Shown here: positions 31,567-40,394 of the stretch, piece after piece
Layout of the letters: each line of letters opens with the position of its first letter
Position numbering within the stretch: position 1 is the stretch's first letter
Origin: JAJECS01 sp965219705
GTDB taxonomy: Bacteria > Chloroflexota > UBA11872
Reading direction: 5' to 3'
NCBI GenBank assembly: GCA_965219705.1
Contig: OZ244789.1
Location: 372,001-436,000, forward strand
DNA length: 64,000 nt
Program-made: the position numbers and the translations under genes
Notes under the pieces: generated by a model
Databases searched by the model: none
What the model saw: the letters and a program-made list of their open reading frames with translations, nothing else
What the model was told of the DNA's origin: nothing

Positions 31567-33795
31567 CTACGGCGGCAGCGTCTGCAAGAAGTTGATGAGA
31601 TTCCAGATGTCAACCACGGTCAACGTCTCGCCAAAGGCCGGCATGGCCGTATCCGAGATGCCCGTCTCGATGAAGCGATACAGCTCGCCGTCTGGATGCA
31701 GCGGCACGTGAATCGTCAGGTCGAGCGGCGGCGGATCGAGTCCAGCCGCTAGCGGCCCATCGCCCTGCCCGCCCGGACCATGGCAGGAGACGCAGTTGGC
31801 CTCGAACAGCGTGTGCCCGGCGTCGATGGATTTCTGGCTAGGCGGCACCGGGTTGACGGCGCTCAAGGAACTTGGGGCGAACTCGGGGGTCGAGACCAGG
31901 AGCGCAAGCCCAACTGCGGCGGCGCCAAACCCGGTGACCGTGACGCCGCGCCGCGCCCAGATGGCCCAGGCCGCCGGCTGCAGCGCGCCGAAGGCCAGGA
32001 GCAGCCCCAGCCCGGCCAGCGCGATGGCCCAGACGCGGCGCACGTCGTTGGCGTCGTGCGGCGGAGCGCCGCCCGTCGCCGAGCCGGCCGGCGTCACGTC
32101 GAATCTAAATGGCGCACGCGCGTCGAACTCGCCAGCTCGCCGCACGATAGCCAGCGCCTGCCAGCGCCCGACGAGCCCGATGAAATCGCCCTCGACCAGA
32201 TAGCTGCCGTCCGCGTCCAGCTCGGGGCGCAGGTCGCGCTGCCCAATGTCGGCGTCGAGGAACTTGAATTGCAGCTCGACGTCGGCATCGTTCCCGGGCT
32301 GCCCGCGATCCCGCAGATTCAGGGTCGCGACGTTGCTGCCGGGCGTACCGGGCTGAATGCTCAGCGCCACCTCGAGCTCATTGATGCGCGTCGCAAGCCG
32401 GATGCCTCGTGCGTCGCCGAGCGCGACCTGGCGCGCGGGCTCGAGGCTGGTGAGCAGTCCGACCACTGCAACGACGGCGACTCCAAGCAGCACCTCGGCG
32501 GCCACCAGACGCGGCGCCCAGCGGCTGGCGGCCGTGGGCCGTGTATCGCCTAGACGCCGCCGCGTCCAGAGCAGGTTGGCCCCACCCAGACTGAGCAAGG
32601 GCGCCACGAGCACGAGCTTGGCTACCAGCGCCCAGCCATAGTCGGTCCGAACCAAACGCGGCAGCTCGACGACCTGGATCCAGGTGGCAAACCCGCCCGT
32701 GATTACCAGGGCGCCGACCGAGATCGTGGCGATCGTCGAGAAGCGCGCCACAAGCGCACCAAGCATCCGCCGGCGCGGCGCGCCGTCGAGCGCGCGGCGG
32801 GCGTGCAGCAGTGACAGCAGCAGCGGTGCCAGGCCGCCGGCCCACACAGCGGCACTGAGCAGATGCAGCACATCCGCGCTGGTGGCCGCCGCCGAGGACT
32901 CCAGCAGCGCCGCCGCGTGGCTGCCGAGCGATATCGTGACGAGAACCCCCGCGCCAAGGACCGCGACGGGCAGCCATGCCAGCAGCGGCCGCGGCTCGCG
33001 GCCGGCGCGCATGAGCGCCACCGCCAAAGCGGCGATGACGATGGCCCGCACGATCCAGAGCGTGCCCCACTGGCCCAGGCCGAGCGCGCTGCCAACGGCG
33101 CCCACCAAATCCGCCTCGGCGTCGCCGGCGAGGCCCGCCGCCTGGGTCAGCAGCAGCCCCACATGGGCGCCGGCCGCGAGCCCAAAGCCAACCCAGCCCA
33201 ACTCCACGTAGCGCGATCCCGCGCCATCGATAGCGACAGCACGGGCGGCCGGCGCAAAGATCAACGGCACGTGCACCGCCACGCCAAGCGCAAGCATGGC
33301 GCCAAGGAGCAGCGCGGCTCGCAGGACCGGCTCGGCCGGGCTGTTGACCAGCGCGGAGGCCGGAGCGCCCACCGCGCCGGCGTCAATGGGCTCGCCCACG
33401 CTGAACGCGTAGGACCCACGGATCAGGTGACCGTCAACCACCGACAGTGTGCGCCAGGTGACGACATACGTGCCATCGGCGAGCGGCGGCACGCGAACCA
33501 CCATTGCGGATCGGTTCGACGGATCGACCTGGCTCGGCCCGTCGGCCACCGATGCACCGGACTCGTCGAGGACGTCGAGACGGCTGAAGCCCGGTTCGAG
33601 CCGTTCGGAAAACTCGGCGGCGACGATCTGCGGCGGCTTGTCAACCGACGAGCCCGCGGCTGGAATCGCACGAACCAGGTTGGCGTGGGCGCCGACGGAC
33701 GTGAGTCCAACAGCCACCAGCAGCGCGGCGAGGCCGGTCGCCAACGCCCAGCGACTCGCCAGCGCGCGTGTCGTACACCGGGGAGACACTTGCAT
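31567..33795 (-). CDS. CopC-CopD-cytochrome c fusion protein
   Basis: 742 aa from ATG 33795 (MQVSPRCTTRAL). After a signal sequence (about residues 12-36) there is a CopC/YobA domain (AHANLVRAIPAAGSSVDKPP .. SVVDGHLIRGSYAFSVGEP). A CopD-type membrane domain with about eight helices follows. Then comes an extracytoplasmic beta domain (about residues 450-570), another helix, and a C-terminal cytochrome c domain with heme site NCVSCHGPGGQGDGPLA and axial Met in SDTAMPAFGET. CopC/CopD fusions handle copper import or resistance. The added cytochrome suggests coupling to electron transfer. Upstream genes in the same direction are probably co-functional. Confidence 0.9.
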   Translation of the reverse strand: MQVSPRCTTRALASRWALATGLAALLVAVGLTSVGAHANLVRAIPAAGSSVDKPPQIVAAEFSERLEPGFSRLDVLDESGASVADGPSQVDPSNRSAMVVRVPPLADGTYVVTWRTLSVVDGHLIRGSYAFSVGEPIDAGAVGAPASALVNSPAEPVLRAALLLGAMLALGVAVHVPLIFAPAARAVAIDGAGSRYVELGWVGFGLAAGAHVGLLLTQAAGLAGDAEADLVGAVGSALGLGQWGTLWIVRAIVIAALAVALMRAGREPRPLLAWLPVAVLGAGVLVTISLGSHAAALLESSAAATSADVLHLLSAAVWAGGLAPLLLSLLHARRALDGAPRRRMLGALVARFSTIATISVGALVITGGFATWIQVVELPRLVRTDYGWALVAKLVLVAPLLSLGGANLLWTRRRLGDTRPTAASRWAPRLVAAEVLLGVAVVAVVGLLTSLEPARQVALGDARGIRLATRINELEVALSIQPGTPGSNVATLNLRDRGQPGNDADVELQFKFLDADIGQRDLRPELDADGSYLVEGDFIGLVGRWQALAIVRRAGEFDARAPFRFDVTPAGSATGGAPPHDANDVRRVWAIALAGLGLLLAFGALQPAAWAIWARRGVTVTGFGAAAVGLALLVSTPEFAPSSLSAVNPVPPSQKSIDAGHTLFEANCVSCHGPGGQGDGPLAAGLDPPPLDLTIHVPLHPDGELYRFIETGISDTAMPAFGETLTVVDIWNLINFLQTLPP

Positions 33796-33807
33796 CACCC
33801 TGGAGGG

Positions 33808-33824
33808 GCGGGTTTGAAACCCGC
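33808..33824. repeat. Palindromic intergenic repeat
   Basis: GCGGGTTTGAAACCCGC is palindromic apart from its centre base (arms GCGGGTTT / AAACCCGC). It lies just upstream of the copper-fusion gene. Could be an operator or dispersed repeat. Confidence 0.5.
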
Positions 33825-33869
33825 ACCTACGCCACGCAGCCACCGCGCCTCCAGGTTCGACCAAACTGG

Positions 33870-33889
33870 ATTCCCGCTTTCGCGGGAAT
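33870..33889. repeat. REP-like palindrome, copy 2
   Basis: Identical in 20 bases to 31522-31541, and followed by the same TACGG/GACGG-type tail. It sits between the stop of the next minus-strand gene (33898) and the fusion gene start. Confidence 0.7.
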
Positions 33890-33897
33890 TACGGAGC

Positions 33898-34629
33898 CTA
33901 GGCACGGCGGTGGCTCCGGATCGCGAGGGCGATCGCGCCCGCCGCCGCCACCAGGCCAATCGCGCCCACAACAATGCCGACGATGCCGATCACGCGCACG
34001 CCCGCGACGGCGTCCAGCGCCTCATCCGCCGACGCCTGCGACGTCCGCACGACTCCTTTAAGCTCACGAATGCTGGGAAGCATGATCGGAAACTGCGCCG
34101 CGGCCCGCGCCTGGACCTTGTCGAAGGTATTCGCGCCCGACTCGAAAGCCTCATCGTACGGCTGGCCTTCGATGCTGCCGAAGAACCGGAAGCGGTAGGC
34201 CCCGGGCTGCGTGGGGATGAAGTCCGCGCTGTAGGCGCCGGGGCGCCCGAACAGCGGCGCGAGCGTCATGACCGTCGACTGGGCTGAGGCGACGTGGGTG
34301 ACCTCGACCTGGAGCGTGTCCTCCAGGCCGGTCACCGGCGCGGGCGCGTGGCCTTGGGGCTCCTCATCGCTCTCGTCAGCCGAGTGCGTATTGCTTGCCG
34401 TCTCGTTGCGCGGCCCGTCGGCGTGTTGCTCCGGGCTCTCCGTCCTCGTGACCTCAAGGAATACCGCATTGAGATATCCCTCATACGCGGGCTCGTCGAG
34501 GAAGCCGACGACAACGTCGTAGCCGGTCGACGACCGGCCTTCGTGCGCCAACACGCTTGAGCCTGCGGCGGCGGCGAGCACCGCCGCCACCAGCGCCAGC
34601 GCCGCGGCGCGCGCGGATATCCATCGCAT
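33898..34629 (-). CDS. Exported/membrane protein in the copper cluster
   Basis: 243 aa; ATG at 34629 with AGGAGA upstream. Signal sequence at residues 5-30, then HEGRSSTGYDVVVGFLDEPA near the mature start, a histidine/glutamate-rich insert (THSADESDEEPQGHAPA), a beta-rich domain (PGAYSADFIPTQPGAYRFRF) and a C-terminal membrane helix (GIVGIVVGAIGLVAAAGAIA). It resembles periplasmic copper-handling or FixH/CopC-like beta domains, but no family could be fixed. It lies upstream of the CopC-CopD fusion in the same direction; histidines suggest metal binding. Confidence 0.72.
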   Translation of the reverse strand: MRWISARAAALALVAAVLAAAAGSSVLAHEGRSSTGYDVVVGFLDEPAYEGYLNAVFLEVTRTESPEQHADGPRNETASNTHSADESDEEPQGHAPAPVTGLEDTLQVEVTHVASAQSTVMTLAPLFGRPGAYSADFIPTQPGAYRFRFFGSIEGQPYDEAFESGANTFDKVQARAAAQFPIMLPSIRELKGVVRTSQASADEALDAVAGVRVIGIVGIVVGAIGLVAAAGAIALAIRSHRRA

Positions 34630-34706
34630 GGGCGTTCTCCTGATTGCAAGGGCACGGCGGCGCGAGTCAACGACGCGCCTGCCGCGAACGTGGTCAACCG
34701 GCTCGA

Positions 34707-35096
34707 CTAGCTCCGAGGCGGTGGATGCGCCGCCTGCGGCGCCCATCCCGAAACTCGCGAGGCCGTCAGCACGACTCGCCGCGAGGTGTTGACCAGCAGC
34801 ACCAGGGCCAGGACCGCTGGGAGCACGCCGGCCAGCAGGCCAAACGCACCCTCGGGAAACTCGCCTGAAGACGCGTGCGGATCGGCAGACGGCGGCGCAT
34901 CGTTGGTCGCCAAGTGCACGTGACGGTGACCCTCGTGACCCGGCGGGACCTCGATTCCGGTGGCCTGCGCGAGCAACACCGTCAACAAGGGCGCCGCCAG
35001 TGCGAGGAGCGACGCCCGCGCGAGCATGCGTCCACCGACGCCGGGCAGCGTCATGGCTCCCGAGGCTCGCGGAATCTGCTTACGCGCATCGGTCAA
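34707..35096 (-). CDS. Histidine-containing small membrane protein
   Basis: 129 aa; M15 at 35054 is an alternative start. Residues 26-45 and 86-103 are hydrophobic helices. Between them lies GHEGHRHVHLATNDAPPSAD, rich in histidine, consistent with metal binding on the outside. No recognised family. It is the first gene of the three-gene copper block. Confidence 0.6.
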   Translation of the reverse strand: MTDARKQIPRASGAMTLPGVGGRMLARASLLALAAPLLTVLLAQATGIEVPPGHEGHRHVHLATNDAPPSADPHASSGEFPEGAFGLLAGVLPAVLALVLLVNTSRRVVLTASRVSGWAPQAAHPPPRS

Positions 35097-35191
35097 GCTT
35101 ACCTGCGGGTCAGGATCTCGCAGACGTCAGTCATCAGTCACTCTGATGTCCGAGCACGGCGTGGTGACCCGCCGCCAGCGAGCTCCCGCGA

Positions 35192-35491
35192 CTAGACCCG
35201 CGCCGACACGGCGACCGGAAGCACGACGAGCATCGTCGAGCTTGGCCTGTCACCGGAAGCACCGTCGTTGCGCGCGGCAACGTTGGCGCGAATGTGGTCG
35301 ATGACCGCTCCGACTTCGCGTTCGGCGACGCCGACCAACAAGGTCACGTTGCCGCGTCGGAGAAACCCGCCGGTAGTGTTGATGCGAGTGACGCGGAACT
35401 CGTCCTCAACCAGCGCGGCCTGGACTGTGTTGGCGTCGTCACCCGACAACACAGCCAGCACCAGGCGTTCAACCGGAATCTCGGGGAGCAC
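35192..35491 (-). CDS. Cyclic-di-AMP receptor-like protein (DarA/PstA, PII-like)
   Basis: 99 aa. The beta-alpha-beta fold (LVLAVLSGDDANTVQAALVE), the T-G-G signature TTGGFLRRGNVTLLVGVAE and C-terminal VIDHIRANV match the DUF970 PII-like family, known in Firmicutes as cyclic-di-AMP receptors. The B-loop is short, and the protein is slightly shorter than PstA. Binding of c-di-AMP is expected from the family but unverified. Sits alone between the copper block and the IMPase. Confidence 0.85.
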   Translation of the reverse strand: MLPEIPVERLVLAVLSGDDANTVQAALVEDEFRVTRINTTGGFLRRGNVTLLVGVAEREVGAVIDHIRANVAARNDGASGDRPSSTMLVVLPVAVSARV

Positions 35492-35532
35492 CGGCCCGTA
35501 CGTATGCGGCGAGCGCTCGACGCTAGCACCGG

Positions 35533-36372
35533 CTAGATCGAAGGGTCAATCGCCTCCGGCGAAAACGGCAGATGCAAGTCGTGGGTATGCGCAAGCTCGA
35601 TGATGGCTTGGTGCAGCCGCCCATTGCTGAACACGCATCGCCGGCTGTCGGGGCCCATGGGACGCCCATAGACGTCCGTGGCACGGCCGCCGGCCCGCTC
35701 GACAATCAGCGACGCCGCCGCCTGGTCCCACCACTTGACGTTGCCCAGGAGCGCGCCGTCAAAGCGGCCGGCGGCCACCCACGCCATCTCGAGGGCGGCG
35801 CTTCCGGTTAGGCGGACCCGATGAAATGTGGCAGCCGCCGCGGCCAGCGCTCCACGAAGGCGCTGCGAGTCCTCGGCCGACACGCCGGCTTGCGCCCACG
35901 CCACGGCCGCCTCGGCGGGATCGTCTCGGTCCGTGACGCGCACGGGCGTCCCGTTGCACTCCGCCTGACCGCCGATCGTGGCGGCAAACAACTCGTCGCG
36001 GACCGGATCGAAGATCACGCCCAGGTCCACGCGCCCATGGGAGGCATGCGCCACGCTCACGCAAAACTGCGGCTGGCCGCGCGAGTAGTTGTCGGTGCCG
36101 TCGAGGGGGTCAATGACCCAGACGTCGGGTCCCAGAATGTCGTCGTGCGGCGCTTCCTCGGAGAAGATCACGTGACCGGGGAAGCGGGCCAGCAGCAGCT
36201 CGCGGATGGCCCGATCGGCAGCCATATCCGCGTCCGTGACCACCGTCCGCTCGCCCTGGTAGGTCTTCCAGCGCACGTCCAACTCGCCGGCGAACCGCTG
36301 CATGAGCTCGCGGCCGGCTGCCCGCGCGGCCTCGGCGGCAGTCTCAAGCATGGCGGCAGCATCTTCGGTCAT
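35533..36372 (-). CDS. Inositol monophosphatase-family phosphatase
   Basis: 279 aa starting at M8 of the frame (MTEDAAAMLETAAEAARAAG); M1 at 36393 is possible. The metal sites are visible: FSEEAPHD, VWVIDPLDGTDNYSRGQ and the second signature WWDQAAASLIVERAGG. Substrates in this family include inositol-1-phosphate, fructose-1,6-bisphosphate, histidinol phosphate and PAP. Gene order gives no clue to which. Normal length. Confidence 0.88.
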   Translation of the reverse strand: MTEDAAAMLETAAEAARAAGRELMQRFAGELDVRWKTYQGERTVVTDADMAADRAIRELLLARFPGHVIFSEEAPHDDILGPDVWVIDPLDGTDNYSRGQPQFCVSVAHASHGRVDLGVIFDPVRDELFAATIGGQAECNGTPVRVTDRDDPAEAAVAWAQAGVSAEDSQRLRGALAAAAATFHRVRLTGSAALEMAWVAAGRFDGALLGNVKWWDQAAASLIVERAGGRATDVYGRPMGPDSRRCVFSNGRLHQAIIELAHTHDLHLPFSPEAIDPSI

Positions 36373-36556
36373 CGCTCGATGGTGTCGCACCAACTGGGCG
36401 CCATAGACGTGGTCAGGGACGGATCGCGCATGGCGCTGTGCCGACTACCCTCCAAATTGCCTCACGGCGGCATGATAGACGCCGGCTCGTCGATAGACCA
36501 TGCCGCGCACGGGGTACGCTAGCGACCGCGCGCGGCATGAATCGAGAGTGCACTGC

Positions 36557-37732
36557 ATGCATCCACTGACGTTTGCCGATCAAGAGCTCGCGAACCTTCG
36601 CGGCAAGGGCCTCTGGCGGGCCCTGCGCGTACTGGAGTCTCCGCAGGGTCCGCGCATCCGAGTCGACGGGCAAGACCTGTTGAACATGTCGTCGAACGAC
36701 TATCTCGGGCTGGCCAACGACCCCGAGATGCGAGCCGCCGCCCAAGCCGCGGTCGAGGAGTTCGGCGCCGGCTCAGGCGCGGTCCGGACCATCGCCGGCA
36801 CGATGGAAATCCACGAGGCGCTGGAGCGCGAGATCGCCGAGTGGAAGGGCGTGGAAGCGACCCTGGTCTTGCAGTCAGGGTTCGCCGCCAATCTGGGCGC
36901 CGTGGCCTCGCTGGTGGGCCGCGACGACGTGATTCTCAGCGACGAGCTCAACCACGCCAGCATCATCGACGCCTGCCGGCTCAGCCGCGCCACCGTCCGC
37001 CGGTTCGCCCACGGCGATGCGGATTCGTTGCGCACCGAGCTGCGGCAATGCGAGGGCTACCCGCGCAAACTCGTCGTGACCGACGGGGTATTCAGCATGG
37101 ATGGCGACATCGCGCCACTGCCTGACCTGGTCGAGGTCGCCGAGGAGTTTGGCGCGATGGTGATGGTTGACGATGCCCACGGCAGCGGCGTGCTCGGCCG
37201 GGGCGGCCGCGGCACGGTGGACCACTTCGGCCTCAAGGGGCGCGTTCACGTGCAGATGGGCACGCTGTCCAAGGCCATCGGGTCGATGGGCGGCTACCTG
37301 GCCGGCTCGCAGACCCTGCGCGACTACTTGATTCACCATGCGCGGCCATTTCTGTTCTCGACCTCGCATCCGCCGGCCGTCGTGGGCGCCACGCGGGCGG
37401 CCATCGCGATCCTTTCGCGCGAGCCCCAGCGTGTGGAGCGGCTCTGGGAGAACGCACGCTACTTCAAGGCCGGCCTGGCGGACCTTGGGCTCAATACGGG
37501 ACGCAGCGAGACACCGATCACGCCGGTGATCGTGGGCGAGGCGGAGACAGCGCACGCGTTGAGCGACCGGCTGCGCAGTCTCGGGATCTTCGTCCAAAGC
37601 GTCGCCTTTCCGACCGTGGCGCGCGACGCCGCGCGGGTGCGCGTGATGGTGAGCGCCGCCCACAGCCGCGACGATCTTGACGAAGCCATGGGCGCGTTTG
37701 CCCAAGCTGCCGCCGATCTCGGCCTCGACTGA
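36557..37732 (+). CDS. 8-amino-7-oxononanoate synthase / glycine C-acetyltransferase-type enzyme
   Basis: 391 aa from ATG 36557. Alpha-oxoamine synthase features: NMSSNDYLGLANDPEM, GAGSGAVRTIAGTMEIHEAL, VDDAHGSGVLGRGGRGTVDH and the PLP-lysine motif MGTLSKAIGSMGGYLAGS. The family joins an acyl-CoA to an amino acid (AONS in biotin synthesis, KBL in threonine breakdown). Sequence alone cannot decide; no other biotin genes are nearby. Confidence 0.88.
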   Translation: MHPLTFADQELANLRGKGLWRALRVLESPQGPRIRVDGQDLLNMSSNDYLGLANDPEMRAAAQAAVEEFGAGSGAVRTIAGTMEIHEALEREIAEWKGVEATLVLQSGFAANLGAVASLVGRDDVILSDELNHASIIDACRLSRATVRRFAHGDADSLRTELRQCEGYPRKLVVTDGVFSMDGDIAPLPDLVEVAEEFGAMVMVDDAHGSGVLGRGGRGTVDHFGLKGRVHVQMGTLSKAIGSMGGYLAGSQTLRDYLIHHARPFLFSTSHPPAVVGATRAAIAILSREPQRVERLWENARYFKAGLADLGLNTGRSETPITPVIVGEAETAHALSDRLRSLGIFVQSVAFPTVARDAARVRVMVSAAHSRDDLDEAMGAFAQAAADLGLD

Positions 37733-37834
37733 GGGGCGCGTGCCAAGGGCCAACGCGCGGGCGCGCGGTACGCGTCGCGTGCCAGCCTCCGGTCCTGGGC
37801 CGGCCTTCGAGAGAGGCAAGGCCGATGAGGTGCG

Positions 37835-38953
37835 GTGCTAGAATCCCGCTCACTTGCGACGGAGGACTTGCCGGCGGTGGCCGACCAGCTCGATGAGCTC
37901 CGGCGCGCTGTCGACGCGTCGGATGACGAGCTGGTCCGGCTGCTGAGCGAACGCGCGGCCGTCGTCCGCCGCATCGGCTCCCTCAAGGCCGCGTCCGCGG
38001 CGCCTGCCTACGCCCCCGACCGCGAGCGCGTGATTCTGGACCGAGTGACGGCGGCAAATCCCGGCCCCCTGAGCACAGCGCACATTCGGGACATCTTTCG
38101 CGAAATCATCTCGGCCTGCCGCAGCCTCGAAGAGCCCGAACGGGTGGTGTTCCTGGGGCCCGCCTACACCTTCAGCCACGAGGCCGCCCGCACGCATTTC
38201 GGCCGATCCGCCAGCTATCTGCCGGCGGAGTCGTTTCGCGAGGTCTTTGCTCACGTCGAGCGCGGGGACGCAGCGTACGGCCTCGTCCCCGTGGAGAATT
38301 CAACCAGCGGAACCATTGGCGAGACCCTGGATCTGTTTTCGGAACACAATGTTTCGATATTTGGCGAAGTAGTCGTGCCCGTGTCGCACAACCTCATCGC
38401 CACGGCCATCCAGGACTCCTACGCGACGGTCTTTTCGCACGCCCAGGCGCTGCACCAGTGCCGCGACTGGCTGGCGCGTCAGCTGCCGGCGGCAACCCGG
38501 CACGAGGTGGCGAGCACAGCCGAGGCCGCCCAGCGCGCCAGCGCCGAGCCCGGCAGCGCCGCCATCGGCACGGTGGCCGCCGCCGAGGCCTACGGGCTCA
38601 CGGTCGTGCGTCAACACATTCAGGACATCGCGGCCAACCGCACCCGCTTCTACGTGATCGCGCGCCAGCCGGCGAACCGCACCGGAACCGACCGCACGGC
38701 GTTGCTGGTTGCCATCCGTGACCGGGTGGGAGCGCTGCACGACATGCTCGGCATGTTGCGCAGCCACGATGTCAACCTGAGCTTCATCCAGTCGCGGCCA
38801 TCCCGCACCAAGCCCGGCGACTACCTCTTCTTCCTCGAATTGACCGGGCATCCGGACGACGCCAACGTGGAGGAAGCGCTGTCCGAGCTCAGCCGGACCA
38901 ACGTCTTCGCTCGCGTGCTCGGCGCCTGGCCGGTCAACCCGGCGCCTGGCTAA
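37835..38953 (+). CDS. pheA: Bifunctional chorismate mutase / prephenate dehydratase
   Basis: 372 aa, GTG start at 37835 (a GTG at 37877 is also possible). Residues about 15-95 are an AroQ-type chorismate mutase (LDELRRAVDASDDELVRLLS..RIGSLK). About 100-280 is prephenate dehydratase (FLGPAYTFSHEAARTHFG, VPVENSTSGTIGETLDLF, and the catalytic T-R-F in ANRTRFYVI). The rest is an ACT domain for feedback control (VGALHDMLGMLRSHDVNLSF, IQSRPSR). Makes phenylpyruvate for phenylalanine synthesis in the cytosol. Its stop overlaps that of the convergent DUF951 gene. Confidence 0.93.
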   Translation: MLESRSLATEDLPAVADQLDELRRAVDASDDELVRLLSERAAVVRRIGSLKAASAAPAYAPDRERVILDRVTAANPGPLSTAHIRDIFREIISACRSLEEPERVVFLGPAYTFSHEAARTHFGRSASYLPAESFREVFAHVERGDAAYGLVPVENSTSGTIGETLDLFSEHNVSIFGEVVVPVSHNLIATAIQDSYATVFSHAQALHQCRDWLARQLPAATRHEVASTAEAAQRASAEPGSAAIGTVAAAEAYGLTVVRQHIQDIAANRTRFYVIARQPANRTGTDRTALLVAIRDRVGALHDMLGMLRSHDVNLSFIQSRPSRTKPGDYLFFLELTGHPDDANVEEALSELSRTNVFARVLGAWPVNPAPG

Positions 38954-39219
38954 CCCGGGCTCGCGGCGCCGGCGCGACGCTGGGGATGCAGGCGGCGCGC
39001 CAACTCACGCCGTGCCAGAAAGATCCGGCGCCCGCATCCCGCGCAGCGGAGTCCCACGTCTCCGCCGACGCGCGTCACTGCCCAGGTATCCGCACCGCAG
39101 GGATGCGCCTTGCGCATCCGCACCGTCTCGCCGACGGTGAACTGCGGCACGTCGGCCGGAGACGGCGCATCCGGCGCCGCCGCGGCATCCTTTGGCCGCA
39201 TGCGCCGCGACCCGGTCAC
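38950..39219 (-). CDS. DUF951-family protein
   Basis: 89 aa from a GTG at 39219 overlapping the pyrF stop by four bases (ATG at 39201 is an alternative). VGETVRMRKAHPCGADTWAV, TRVGGDVGLRCAGCGRRIFL and RRELARRL are the full DUF951 signature, including the C-x-x-C pair. The family is common in Firmicutes and Chloroflexota, may bind nucleic acid or zinc, and has no established function. Usually ~65 aa; the extra 25 N-terminal residues here may be non-native if the ATG is used. Confidence 0.85.
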   Translation of the reverse strand: MTGSRRMRPKDAAAAPDAPSPADVPQFTVGETVRMRKAHPCGADTWAVTRVGGDVGLRCAGCGRRIFLARRELARRLHPQRRAGAASPG

Positions 39220-40103
39220 GTCGACCGCACCGCGTTGATGCGGTCGCGCATCTCCCGTACGGCGGTGCGCGCCGCCAGCGCATAGTCGGCGTCGGACGAC
39301 GCCCACAACGCCGAGCGCCCGGCATTGACGAGCACGCCAGCCGGCGCGTCGCCAAACCCGGCGCGAACCACAGCCTCCAGATCGCCGCCCTGCGCGCCAA
39401 CACCCGGCGCCAAAATCGGCACGGCCGGCGCGGCTTGGCGCACGAGGCGCACATCGTCGGGGCGCGTGGCGCCAACGACTGCGCCAACGTTGCCGCGCTC
39501 GGCCCGCGCATGAATCTCACGGGCCATGCGGATGAACAGCGATGCCGAATCGCCCGACTTACCCTGTATGGCGTCCGCGCCGGGATTGCTGCTGCGCGTC
39601 CACACGAACACACCGCGGGTCGGATCGCCAAGCATTGGCACGAGCGTGTCCCATCCACCATAGACGTCGACGGTCACCGCATCGGCGCCGAGCACATCGA
39701 AGGCCGCCCGAGCGTATTGCTCGACCGTGTCCGGGACATCGCCAAACTTTCCGTCGAGGATAACGATGGCGCGACTACCAATATGCTCGATGATATCGGT
39801 GAGCAATCGAATTCCGTCAGAGCCCATGGCAAGATAAAACCCGAGATTAGGCTTGAATGCCGACACGTCATCGATCGATTCGTCGACAATTTCTCGAAGA
39901 AATATTTGGGCGCCTTCGATGGTGCGTGGGAAATTTCGGGGCAATTGATCCAACACAACATCGAGGCCAAGACACACCCACGATTGTTTGGCCTCGGCCT
40001 CGGCCCAAAGCCGTTCCGAGAAACGCGGTGAGGCGGCGGAGGCGCTGGACGCTTCGACGTGATCAGCCGCTGGCCGTGGTCGATGACTCATGCTCGTCGG
40101 CAA
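39216..40103 (-). CDS. pyrF: Orotidine 5'-phosphate decarboxylase
   Basis: 295 aa, subfamily 2 of PyrF. CLGLDVVLDQLPRNF near the start, AFKPNLGFYLAMGSDG (Lys), IVILDGKFGDVPDTVEQYAR (D-x-K-x-x-D), VFVWTRSSNPGA and ILAPGVGAQGGDLEAVV near the end are diagnostic. Converts OMP to UMP in pyrimidine synthesis. M5 at 40091 is an alternative start. The stretch 39690-39960 is clearly lower in GC than the rest of the gene, although the protein is intact. Confidence 0.93.
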   Translation of the reverse strand: MPTSMSHRPRPAADHVEASSASAASPRFSERLWAEAEAKQSWVCLGLDVVLDQLPRNFPRTIEGAQIFLREIVDESIDDVSAFKPNLGFYLAMGSDGIRLLTDIIEHIGSRAIVILDGKFGDVPDTVEQYARAAFDVLGADAVTVDVYGGWDTLVPMLGDPTRGVFVWTRSSNPGADAIQGKSGDSASLFIRMAREIHARAERGNVGAVVGATRPDDVRLVRQAAPAVPILAPGVGAQGGDLEAVVRAGFGDAPAGVLVNAGRSALWASSDADYALAARTAVREMRDRINAVRST

Positions 40104-40148
40104 TGGTAGCCTATCGTCCGCCGATCAGATCGCAGCTGGTGCGCGCCG

Positions 40149-40379
40149 ATGAACCTCCGCAAGCTGTTCCGGAGACGGCCGGCGCCCAGTGAATTGCCGA
40201 TCCGCTGCACAATCAAGGTGATGCCCCGAGAAACGCTGCGGACGATCGCCGAGCGCGAATACGGCGACCAGCAGCAGTGGGGCATCATTTTCGAGCGCAA
40301 CAAGTGGAGATTTGACGACGAGGATCCCCAGGCTATCTATCCTGGGATGGACCTCGATATCCCGGAACTTACGACCTAA
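40149..40379 (+). CDS. Small LysM-domain protein
   Basis: 76 aa. IKVMPRETLRTIAEREYGDQ, the WGIIFERNKW segment and AIYPGMDLDIPEL at the end give a LysM-like beta-alpha-alpha-beta module. There is no signal peptide, only a basic N-terminus (MNLRKLFRRRPAPS), so cytoplasmic or membrane-surface location is likely. Divergent from pyrF. Function unknown; in other bacteria stand-alone LysM proteins bind peptidoglycan or act in stress resistance. Confidence 0.7.
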   Translation: MNLRKLFRRRPAPSELPIRCTIKVMPRETLRTIAEREYGDQQQWGIIFERNKWRFDDEDPQAIYPGMDLDIPELTT

Positions 40380-40394
40380 CGCAGGGTCCGCGGT

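Noticed and set aside
31796..33211. Plus-strand frames inside the copper-fusion gene
   Set aside because: Shadows; the minus strand encodes a continuous multi-domain protein.
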